Shown: piece by piece, positions 8,884 through 17,819 of the stretch | How the letters are laid out: each line of letters begins with the position of its first letter | How positions within the stretch are numbered: the first letter of the stretch is position 1 | DNA from: Dactylonectria macrodidyma | Lineage: Eukaryota; Ascomycota; Sordariomycetes; Hypocreales; Nectriaceae | Assembly (NCBI GenBank): GCA_020744425.1 | Contig: JAGMUV010000067.1 | Location: forward strand, 1-21,973 | Length of the DNA stretch: 21,973 nucleotides | Reading direction: 5' to 3' | Translations under genes and position numbers: made by a program | The notes under the pieces: generated by a model | Told to the model about the DNA's origin: nothing | Databases searched by the model: none | What the model saw: only the letters and a program-made list of their open reading frames with translations

Positions 8884-9304
8884 ACATACTTAATAAGCGA
8901 GCGCCGCAGACAAGCGAGCGCTGCAATAAGATTTTCACCTTAAGATACAATTTAAGAAAATTCTTAAAAATCTAAACTAGCCTAAAATAGATAAGATTTT
9001 TAACTTAGCTTATTTATAAAATATATTATTTTAAGAATTCTTTTAGATTATATAAATTAATAGCACTAATAGTATAAAATTCATACTATCTATTATATTA
9101 TTTTATTTATAATTAGTTTAATAATTTTTTAAAGAGTCTAAAAAAAAATACTAGCTTATTAACTTTTTATTTAATTATTTAAAATTAATATCTTAAAAAT
9201 CTTAAAGCTATATAGCCTATTTTAGAAAATTTAAGATTCAGAGTTTTAAGTATGTAGTATAAGTATAGCGCTCGCTTATCTGCAGCGCTTGCTTATAAGT
9301 ATGT
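8884..9304 (-). mobile_element. MITE C (421 bp), TA-flanked, inserted in the G1 integrase
   Basis: TA duplications lie at 8882-8883 and 9305-9306. The left end is ACATACTTAATAAG, then CGAGCGCCGCAGACAAG, then a near-copy. The right end inverted begins ACATACTTATAAG, then CAAGCGCTGCAGATAAG. The G+C-rich end units stand out from an A/T interior. The shared right-inner block (TTTAGATTTTTAAGAATTT type) follows the left end on the minus strand, so this copy is reversed relative to A, D and E. It interrupts integrase immediately upstream of the IDFI motif. Confidence 0.88.
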
Positions 9305-9715
9305 TATAATAAAGTCTTATAATTATTTAATAATTAGTAAAGATTATAACTTTTTATATAGTTATAATATTATATTTATATTTTATTATATAATTTATAA
9401 GATTTAATAACTTTTATAACTTTCTTTATATTAAGAAAATATATATTATTTTAATTTATTTAAAAGTCTTATTAATCCTTTAGTATTTATATAAAGGATA
9501 TTTATAAATATCTTATATTAATTATTCTTATAATTTTAAAAGGACTTATAATATTTATAATTTAAATTATAATTTTAAAATTAGATAAAGTACCTTTATT
9601 ATTCTATTTCTTTTATATTTATTAGTTTATAGTTTAATGATTACTTATTTTCTAATATTTTTTTATATTATTTTAAGAAGTTTAATAAATATTATTTATA
9701 TTATATTATATAATA
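9305..9715 (-). pseudogene. G1 integrase N-terminal zinc-binding domain, all four ligands lost
   Basis: Minus-strand reading YKYPLYKY*RINKTFK (about 9506-9459), then NIKKVIKVIKSYKLYNKI (about 9430-9378), corresponds to the retroviral-type H-x6-H ... C-x2-C integrase domain. The two His positions read Tyr (9504-9506 and 9483-9485) and the two Cys positions read Tyr (9397-9399 and 9388-9390). Each is one transition, C-to-T for His and G-to-A for Cys. A one-base frame change lies between the two halves. MITE C separates this part from the catalytic core. Confidence 0.7.
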
Positions 9716-10846
9716 CTATTTAAAACCACTGTTCGGACTTTTGTTTTTATACTGTACATTTCTGTATAATTATGTATTTATATTGCTTAAGTATATTAAG
9801 ACAAAGGACTCAATTAATTAGTCAACCCTAGTTATAAATAGACTCTTATCCCTCCTCCTTTAGAACTAACCTTCCTCTATTAAATCCTTTAACCTATTAA
9901 TTAATATTAGAAGTAATTATAATAAGGTTCCTTTAGTTCTAATATACTTATTACTCCTTTAATTATATATTAATTAGTAATATTAGCTTATAAACTATAT
10001 AACTTATATATTATAATCTTTAAGCTATTAAAGAAAGCACTATTAATAGTTATTATTTCTTTTTATTTCTCTTTTTAAGCTAATTCTTTAATAAAACTTA
10101 CTTTATTTTAATTTATTAGATTATATCTTATTTAATAAAGCTTATAAGAATAGATTCTTTTAAAAGATATAATAATTAAAGATTATTAATTAAATAAGCC
10201 TTTATAATTAGGCTAATTAAACTTAGCCTTTATTATATATTTTAAATTAAATAAATAAAATACTCTTTATAATTTAAAAAGTAAACTTTAATTTTCTTTA
10301 ATTCTTTTAATTAGTATATATAAAACGATTCTTATATATTAATATTAATAAGGGTTTATTAAGCTACTATATAATGTATTATATATATATTTATTATTTA
10401 TTTAGTTAGAAGAGGGTTATTATAAGTTGGTTATATTATAAGTAGTTAAATTATAATATAATAAGAATTATAAAGTAGTAATTGAATATAATATAATTAG
10501 AATTATAATAGGCTTAGAATACGATAAATGCAGAGCCCTTATAAAGCTTTTATTATATAATGATTTTGCTTTTTAATATTTAGCTTTTCTATCTAGCTTT
10601 TTTATTTAGCTTTTCTACTCAGCTTTTCTATCTAGCTTTTAGTTACTTAATGTATTTTAAAGGGTTAATTAGGGATAGTAAGGCTTATATATAATATAAT
10701 AAAAACTTTAATTATTCTGAGTTATTATTGCTTTAGGCTTAGGTTTTAAGCCTTTATACTATTATTTACTATTAGTTATTGTTTTTTTAAACTATTTAAT
10801 CTCTAGCCCCTTTTTAAGTGTGTACTACTAAGGACTATAAGTTTAA
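9716..10846 (+). mobile_element. R repeat copy R2, heavily mutated
   Basis: Collinear with R1 and R6 from TTAAAACCACTGTTCGG to the AGGACTATAAGTTTAA end, including the TATA-like motif, the hairpin GAGCCCTTATAAAGC (now mispaired), the 13-bp array and the 3' GTGTGTACTACTAAGG segment. Most G and C are gone compared with R6, so it has been through strong RIP. It splits G1 between RNase H and integrase. No clean target duplication could be defined. Confidence 0.75.
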
Positions 10847-11386
10847 TTATATTACATATTTAATATATATATTTATAAAGTTATTATAAAAATACTATTT
10901 AAATTTCTTAATTAAAATCTAAGAATTTTATAATAATTACTTTAATAAAAATAGGTAATTATTTAGAATTTTTATAATTCTATTAAAACTACTTTTCTTT
11001 CTATTATAATAGTTTTTTTAAAGCTAACTATATTTATTATATATATTATTAAAGCTTTATTTAAGCTTTTTTAATTATTTTAATAAGTTTTTAATAATTA
11101 TTACTTATTTATAATTATAATATATTTTATTTAAAATATCTTTTAAAACTATAAACTAATACTTATTTCTTAATCTTAAGTATATCTATTTTAAAGTTAA
11201 GTTATTAACTTATTATTAGCTTATTTATTTTCTAAGCCTTTTTTATAAATAATAATATAATTAAATTCTAATAAGTATTTTTATATAATAAAATTATTTT
11301 TATTAAGCTTTTATATAATATAAAGTATAAGATATTTTATAATTTATATAAATAGTAATTTAATATTTACTTTTTAAAAAGTAATA
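10847..11386 (-). pseudogene. G1 RNase H C-terminal/connection remnant
   Basis: Continues the G1 pol reading after MITE D. The stretch near 11220-11270 (minus) reads in the manner of FNYIIIYKKGLENK, matching the family's F-x-I-x-Y-x-x-G-x-E-N-x-x-A-D motif region that follows RNase H. The rest is A/T-saturated with stops. R2 separates it from the integrase. Confidence 0.55.
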
Positions 11387-11815
11387 ACGTGCATGATAAG
11401 CTTATGTCCCATATAAGTAGGTGTCTCACTTATACTGTACACTTAAAACCCTAATTATTAATTTCCTAAAATAAGCTATATAGCTCTAGAATTTCTTTTA
11501 AATTTTTTCTTAGATATTTAAATAAAAAGTCATAAGTTATTTTTTCTAAAAATTTTATTTAATTTATTTAGTTTCTTAGAAATAAAAGTAAGAAAAAAAC
11601 AGTGTGAATATGATTTTTCTATATAAGCTAATAAATAATTTTTTTTAAAATCTAGAAAAATTTCTACTGATTACCCATTATATAATATTATAATCTAAAA
11701 ATCTTAGCTATTTTAAGTTTAGTTTAGATTTTTAAAGAATTCTAAGAAATTACGATTTAAGGTATAAATCTATTTGAGACATATACTGGATGGGACATAA
11801 GCTTATCATGCACGT
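11387..11815 (+). mobile_element. MITE D (429 bp), TA-flanked, inserted in G1 RNase H
   Basis: TA duplications lie at 11385-11386 and 11816-11817. The outermost 25 bp of both ends match perfectly as inverted repeats: ACGTGCATGATAAG then CTTATGTCCCA. The tandem second units (TAGGTGTCTCACTTATAC left, ATATGTCTCAAATAG right) are less alike. The interior holds the shared right-inner block (AGCTATTTTAAGTTTAGTTT, then GATTTAAGGTATAAAT). It has no coding frame. The perfect ends suggest relatively recent insertion. Confidence 0.9.
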
Positions 11816-13100
11816 TATTAGAATTCTTTAAAAGAATTAAATATATTATAAATTCTTTATCATAAATAGAATAATTAAAGTTTAATTCTTTTTAATATAT
11901 ATAAATAAAATATAATTAAGTATAGGTTCTTCTATTATCTTTATCTAATTTAAACTCTTAGAATAAAATTAAAAGTATTATTTTTAATTTAATTAATTAT
12001 TCTAAATTAAATATTAAAATAGGTTTATTAAGAATAGCTTATTTTAAATTATTAAAAGCTTTCTAAGCCTTTATATTCTATTTAAAGTCTATACTTTTCT
12101 TTATAAGTTCTATTAAGGGTTTTATAATTTTATTAAATTTATAAACTTTTAATAATAATTAGTAAATTTTAAAAAGCTTTATACTATTTTAATACTTTTA
12201 TTTAGTTTTAACTAATCTTTAATAGCTTTAATTCTCTTTTTATCTATTTAAATTATTTAATTAAATAGATATTTAAAAAAGTCTACTTTTTATAATAGAA
12301 TTTACTTTTTATTAGTTTTATAAATAATCTTATTTTATAGTTTTTATAGAAATATAGTATATATATATATTCTTTTTCTATTTTAAGAAGATTAAGATAT
12401 TATTAAATAATATATAAAATATTAAAGTATTTTTTAAGATATTAGTAATATTTATTATAGTATTATTAATATATTTAAAATCTAAAAAGCATTATAAATA
12501 TTTAAATAGTTTAAGTTAATTCTAAATATAATTTTCTATTATTTCTAAGTTTTATATAAATTAATTTATAAAATTTTTTAAATTAAAATTTTAAACTATT
12601 TCTTATTAAAACATAGTCTTTAATTTAATAATAAAAGTAATAATATTACTTTTAAGAATATTATTTAATTATTTATAATTTATAATTAATTAGACTTTTC
12701 TATTTTCTTTAAAATAAATAATTAAGTATTTTATAAAAGATTTTAATATTTTAATATATCTTTTTTTAATATATCTTTAAAAATTTTAATATTATAATTA
12801 TATATATTAAAATTATAGAATTAAATAATTAAAATAAAGTTTCTTTTTTAATACTATTTTATAATTCTATTTATTATATTAAATAGACTTATTTCTAATT
12901 CTTTAGTAAATAGTTTTTTATAAATATAATAAATAAATAATATATTTTTAACTTTTATTAACTTCTATTATTTTTTATTTTTATAAGATCTTTTATATTT
13001 TATTAATTAGCTTTATATAAAAATAATAATATAATATTTTATTTATTAAGCTTTATAATATTTATTTATATTAAGCTTTTATAATATTTATATTATACTT
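11816..13100 (-). pseudogene. G1 reverse transcriptase and RNase H, inactivated
   Basis: The RT catalytic box that the family writes YLDDILIF reads LFNNILIF; both Asp codons are AAT (plus-strand ATTATT at 12399-12404). Downstream the segment around 12060-12250 reads in pieces like the family's KAIKDW...KSIKxVQSFL, LIELIKKSIDFK and KAFNNLK motifs, which lead from the RT thumb into RNase H. An RNase H motif IYDKEF is intact at 11850-11867. The equivalent plus-strand copy is G2 at 14733-15997. Frame changes and TAA/TAG codons are frequent. It would have copied the element's RNA into DNA. Confidence 0.75.
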
Positions 13101-13311
13101 TAAAATAAGAAGTTTTATATTTTCTTTTATAATATTTTATTAATTATTATTAATTAAAATTAAGATTTATATTATTATTTGAATCTAGTTCTTAAGAAGA
13201 GTAATTATTAATATTATTAACGTTTATTTAATTAATTTTTAATTTATTATAAATTAATTTATTTTAATATAAGTATTTTAAAATTTAAAATAAATATATA
13301 ATAAGTATTAT

Positions 13312-14312
13312 TTAAGGTTATGGTCTTTAGCAGCGCACACTTAGAGCGAGGCTAGAGGTTAAATAGTAAAAAAAAAAAAAATAACTAATAGTAAATAACA
13401 GTATAAGGGCCTTACAAACCCAAGCTAAGGCAACAGTAATTCAGAATGGCTAGAGTTTCTACTGCCATTAGGGTGCAAGCCTTACTATCTTAATTAACCC
13501 TTCGAGATACATTAAGCAGCTAGAAAGCTAGATAGAAAAGCAGATATTAGAAGGCACAATCATTATGCGATAAAAGCCCCGTGAGGGTTCATCGCATTCT
13601 AAGCTCGTCGCAATTCTAAGTCGCAATTCAATGCTTTGTAATTCCTAATTGTAATTCAAAATGACCCCTCCTGACTAAACAAACGACATAATGCGCGTAT
13701 AGCGCATCGCATAATAGCCTAGCAGACCCTCACTAATACTAGTATATAAGAATCATCTTATATATATACTAACTAAAGAATTAAAAAAGATTAAAGCCTA
13801 CTTCTTAAATTATAAAGAGTATTTTATTTATTTAATTTAGAATATATAATAAAGGCTAAGTTTAATTAACTTAATTATAAAAGGCTTATTTAATTAGTAA
13901 TCTTTAATTATTATATCTTTTAAAAGAACTTATTTTTATAAGCCTTATTAAATAGGATATAATTAATAAATTAAAATAGAGTAAGTTTTATTAAAGAATT
14001 AGCTTTAAAAAAAGAAATAAAAAAAAATAATAACTATTAATAATACTTTTTTTAATAATTTAAAAAGCTATAATATATAAGTTATATAATTATAGGCTAA
14101 TATTATATTAATTAATATATAGCTAAAGGAGTGATAATTGTATTAGAAACTAAGAGAATCCTATTAGAATGGTTAAAAGATTTAATAAAGGAAAGTTTTA
14201 TAAAAGAGAAAGGATAAGAGTCTATTTATAACTAGGTTAACTAATTAATTAAGTCCTTCGTCTTAAGATAACTTAAGTAATATAAATATATAACTATATA
14301 AAAATGCAGTAG
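13312..14312 (-). mobile_element. R repeat copy R3, inverted, start cut by MITE B
   Basis: Begins with TTAAGGTTATGGTC (reverse complement of the R 3' end). It continues through the 13-bp unit, GCCCCGTGAGGG hairpin, ATGCGC-GTATA-GCGCAT hairpin (13691-13707) and CTATTTATAACTAGG. It stops about 45 bp before the R start, where MITE B begins. The part near 13320-13740 keeps much G+C, the rest is decayed, so RIP was uneven along the copy. The expected R start is not found beyond MITE B, which implies a deletion. Confidence 0.72.
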
Positions 14313-14314
14313 TA

Positions 14315-14730
14315 ACGTACTTAATAAGTGAGTAGGCCAAACAAGCGAGTGGGCCACTTTGAAATTTCCTAGCATTTATACCTTAAATGAAAATATCTTT
14401 AAAATATTCTCTAAAATTCAAACTAAGAGTAAAATAGCTAATATTATAAAAATAGCTCTATTATATATTAAAAAATCAATATTAAATTTCTTAGCTTTTT
14501 TAAAAATTACTTAATAAGCTATATTAAAAATGCTTATTCGCATTATATACTTAGCTATTTCTATATAAAGGAATTTTTTTAAAAGTTTTAAAAAAATATT
14601 AGTTTCTTTTTAATTAAATAATTAAAATTATTTTATTTTATTTTTTATAATTAAATAGCTAGTTTTAAATTTTTAAAGTTTAGCTCTTTTTAGTGTATAT
14701 ATTCATGGCCCACTCACTTATCAAGTACAT
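14315..14730 (-). mobile_element. MITE B (416 bp), TA-flanked, sister of MITE A in inverse orientation
   Basis: TA duplications lie at 14313-14314 and 14731-14732. The left end is ACGTACTTAATAAG, then TGAGTAGGCCAAACAAG, then a near-copy. The right end inverted is ATGTACTTGATAAG, then TGAGTGGGCCATGAAT. Reversed, its interior matches MITE A along its whole length (for example CTAGCATTTATACCTTAAAT at the left against the A right side). It separates R3 from G2. Confidence 0.88.
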
Positions 14731-14732
14731 TA

Positions 14733-15997
14733 TATATAATGTAATTTATATAAACTTAAAATAAATAAAAAATAGTATTTAAAATTAAATTTAAACTTTT
14801 AAATACTTATTAATACTTTTTAAACTTATAAATATACTAGTAATATTTTAATAAATAATTATTAATAATTAAAAGAATACTTTAATATTTTTATTATATA
14901 TTATTTAAATAATATTTTAATCTTTTTTAATATAAAAGAAGACTATAAAATATAATTATAAAGTACTATAGAAATTATAAAATATAAAACTATTTATTCA
15001 ATTTAAAAAAAGTAAGTCTATATAAAAAATAGACTTTTTTCAATATACTATTTAATTAAATAAGATTTAAATACATAAAAAGAAAATTAAAGCTATTAAA
15101 GATTAATTTAAATTAGATAAGAGTATTAAAAAAGTATAAAGCTTTTTAAGATTACTAATTATTATTAAAAGTTTATTTATAATTAGTAATATTATAAAAC
15201 AATAGAATTAATAAAGAAAGATATAGACTTTAAATAAAATATAAAGGCTTAAAAAGCCTTTAATAATTTAAAATACCTATTCTTAATAAACCTATTTTAA
15301 TAACTTTTAATCTAAAATAATCAATTGAATTAGAAACTAATACTTCTATATTATCTAAGTTAGAAATATCCTTAAAGTTTTATAGTTTTATAAAGATAAT
15401 TTAAATTTTCTTTATATTATTATATCTTTATTTTATAAGTACGGTTTTAATAAGATTATTGATTTAGTAAATTATTATATAGGTTTTATATTACTTTTTA
15501 AAAGTAAAACCCTTTAAATTTATATGCTTTTCTAACTATTACTATTAAGTAAAAGAAAGGTAAATATAGTATTTCTTAAAAGTAATCTAAAATAGTAAGA
15601 TAAGGCTTTTTTAAGTATTTAAATCCTTATTAATATTAATATAAAGCTAAGTAAAAGATTATATAGTTTTATAAGAGTTTATTATAATTAAGAGTACTTT
15701 TTAAATACTATAAGTAAGGAGTTTTATTTTATTAGTACTTTTAAAGCCAAGTGCTTTCACTTTACTCTTTTTTAAGCTATATTAATAAATAAGGTTTTTA
15801 ATTAAATTAACTTTAATTAAATATATAAAGTTTATATATATTTTAATTAATTATTATTATTTTTATATAGAATTAAGTAATTATTTTAACTTTAATAGTC
15901 TATAATTAGTAATAAGGTTAAAGTATTAATTACTTATTATTTTCTTTCTTTTAGTTTATATTTAGAAGGAGGTAATAAGGCTTAAAGTAGTTTTTTT
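14733..15997 (+). pseudogene. Ty3/Gypsy fragment G2: reverse transcriptase palm to RNase H, inactivated
   Basis: Plus-strand readings follow the Gypsy pol order. RT palm has YYLNNILI at 14899-14922, where the family has Y-x-D-D; both Asp codons are AAT (14908-14913). Thumb reads KLFIQFKKSK at about 14987 and KAIKD then SIKKV*SFL at about 15090-15160. RNase H starts KKDIDFK, KAFNNLK, IELETNTS (15324-15347), where TDxS has become TNTS (AAT at 15339-15341). After about 15400 motifs fade; 15600-15997 is unassigned A/T-rich sequence kept here by continuity. It is the same family as G1 but in opposite orientation, and ends at R4. Confidence 0.72.
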
Positions 15998-17046
15998 TAA
16001 GGTTATAGTCCTTAGTAGCGCACACACAGAGAGAGGTCAGAGGCTAAAGAGTAAAAAAACAACAACCAATAATGAATAATAATATAAAGGCCTAAAACCC
16101 AAGCCTAAGGCAATAGTAACTCAGAATGACTAGAGTTTTTACTATATTAAAGTATAAGCCTTATTATCATAATTAACCCTTTAAAATGCATTAAGTAGCT
16201 AGAAAGCTAGATAGAAAAGCTAGATATTAGAAAGCAAAATCGTTATATAATAAAAGCCCCGTAAGGGCTCTGCATCACTTTATTACATTCTAAGCTCATT
16301 AGAATTCTAATTATTATAATTTAAAATAACCCTCTTAATTAAATAAATAATATAATATATACATAATATATTATTATATAATAGCCTAATAACCCTTATT
16401 AATACTAATATAAGAATTATTTTATATTATACTAATATATAAGAAGTATTTTATATATATATGAGTTAAAAGAATTAAAAAAGATTAAAACTTACTATTT
16501 AAATTATAAAAGTATTTTATTTATATAATTTAAAATATATAATAAAATTAAATTTAATTACTTAAATATAAAAGCTTGTTACTTACTTTAATTATAAAAA
16601 GCTTATTTAATTAATAATTCTTAATTATTATATTTTTTAAAAAGTAATATTTTTATAACCTTTATTAATAAGAATATAATTTAATAAATTAAAATAAAAT
16701 AAGTTTTATTAAAAGAATTAATTTTAAAAAAGAAATAATAATTATTAATAATCCTTTTTTTAATAATTTAAAGAATTATAATATAAATATATAATTATAA
16801 GTTAATATTATATTAATTAATATATAATTAAATAAATATATATTAAAAACTAAAATAATTTTATTATTTAATAAAATAATTTAAAGATCTAATAGAAAAT
16901 GGAGAAAAAGAGAAACTATAAGAATATATTTATAATATATTAATTAATTAATTAAATCTTTTATTTTAAAATAACTTAAGTAATATAAATATATAATATA
17001 GAAATATAATAATATAGAAATAAAAGTCTGAATACGGTTTTAATAG
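15998..17046 (-). mobile_element. R repeat copy R4, inverted, complete but mutated
   Basis: Runs from TTAAGGTTATAGTCC (3' end inverted) to GAATACGGTTTTAATAGT (start inverted), containing the 13-bp unit, AAAGCCCCGTAAGGGCTC hairpin (about 16253-16270) and CTCTGCATCACTTTATT. The 3' third keeps some G+C, the start is nearly all A/T. A forward R-type start follows immediately. Confidence 0.75.
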
Positions 17047-17271
17047 TAATTTAAACTTTTATTTTATATTATTATATTCTTTATTATTATATTTTTATAT
17101 AATTATATATTATATGACTTAAGCTTTTATAAATAAAGGATTTAATTAATTAATTAACTTAATTATAAATAGACTCTTATTCTTCTTTCTTTAATTATTA
17201 AAAACTTATTAATATAACGTCCTTTTATTATATCTTTTTATTATTCTTAATCCTTTTATATTAATAATTAC
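17047..17271 (+). mobile_element. R/Rz-type start fragment, forward, strongly mutated
   Basis: TTTAAACTTTTATTTTATATT followed by ATTATATTCTTTATTATTAT matches, base for base with C-to-T and G-to-A changes, the Rz1 start including its duplicated GCCGCGTT motif. ATTATAAATAGACTCTTATT (about 17165) matches the TATA-like leader. The remaining 80 bases are unassigned. It is cut by the next R-type start at 17272. Confidence 0.55.
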
Positions 17272-17324
17272 TAATAAAACCGCTATTTAGACTTTTATTT
17301 CTATATTATTATATTTTTATATTA
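17272..17324 (+). repeat. Forward R-type start of about 50 bp abutting the inverted R5 3' end
   Basis: AAAACCGCTATTTAGACTTT and the following RIP-mutated GCCGCG region match the start of R. At 17325 the sequence switches to the reverse complement of the R 3' end. The mirror image of this junction occurs at 21656-21713. Confidence 0.65.
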
Positions 17325-17700
17325 TTAAGCTTATAGTCCTTAGTAACGCACACTCTGAAAGGGGCCAGAAGTTAAATAGTTAAAAAAATATATAACTAAT
17401 AGTGAATAATAGTATAAGGGCCTAAAACTCAAGCCTAAGGTAATAGTAACTCAGAATGACTAGAGTTTTTACTGCATTAAGGTGTAAGCCTTACGTCCTA
17501 TTTAACTCTTTAAAATGCGTTATTAGAAAAGCTAGATAGAAACCTAGACAGAAAAGCTAGATATTAAAAGGCAAAATCATTATATAATAAAAGCCCTATA
17601 AGGGCTCTGCATTTATCGCATTCTAAGCTCGTTATAATTCTAAGTCATACTTACATTATAATTTAACTCTTTATAATTCTAGATTATAATTTAACTTATT
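17325..17700 (-). mobile_element. R repeat copy R5, inverted, 3' third only
   Basis: From TTAAGCTTATAGTCC through the CTCAGAATGACTAGAG segment, the 13-bp unit pair and the GCCCTATAAGGGCTCTGCA hairpin region to the TTCTAAGTC repeats near 17650. Homology fades at about 17700; up to 17772 there are only AT-rich AACTTATTAAAGA repeats before P2 begins. Confidence 0.65.
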
Positions 17701-17819
17701 AAAGACTAACTTATTAAAGATTAGTATTATTTTTAAGCTCTTTATAATTTAACTAATTTATAATAAATACTAATATACTTAATAAGTAAGTAAGCTAAAT
17801 AAGTAAGTAGGCTAAAAAT

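Larger units (their letters stand above)
7561..13311 (-). mobile_element. Ty3/Gypsy retrotransposon relic G1 with three nested insertions
   Basis: Read on the minus strand, the recognisable pol segments run reverse transcriptase (about 12.9-12.35 kb), RNase H (about 12.2-11.8 kb and 11.38-10.85 kb), integrase zinc-binding part (about 9.7-9.3 kb), integrase core and C-terminal part (8.88-7.86 kb). The order RT, RNase H, integrase identifies Ty3/Gypsy rather than Copia. Insertions are MITE D (11387-11815), R2 (9716-10846) and MITE C (8884-9304). About 3.8 kb of own sequence remains. It is among the most A/T-saturated sequence in the window, with stops in all frames. No long terminal repeats, primer-binding site or gag could be recognised. 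The 13100-13311 and 7561-7860 flanks are assigned only by continuity. Confidence 0.75.
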
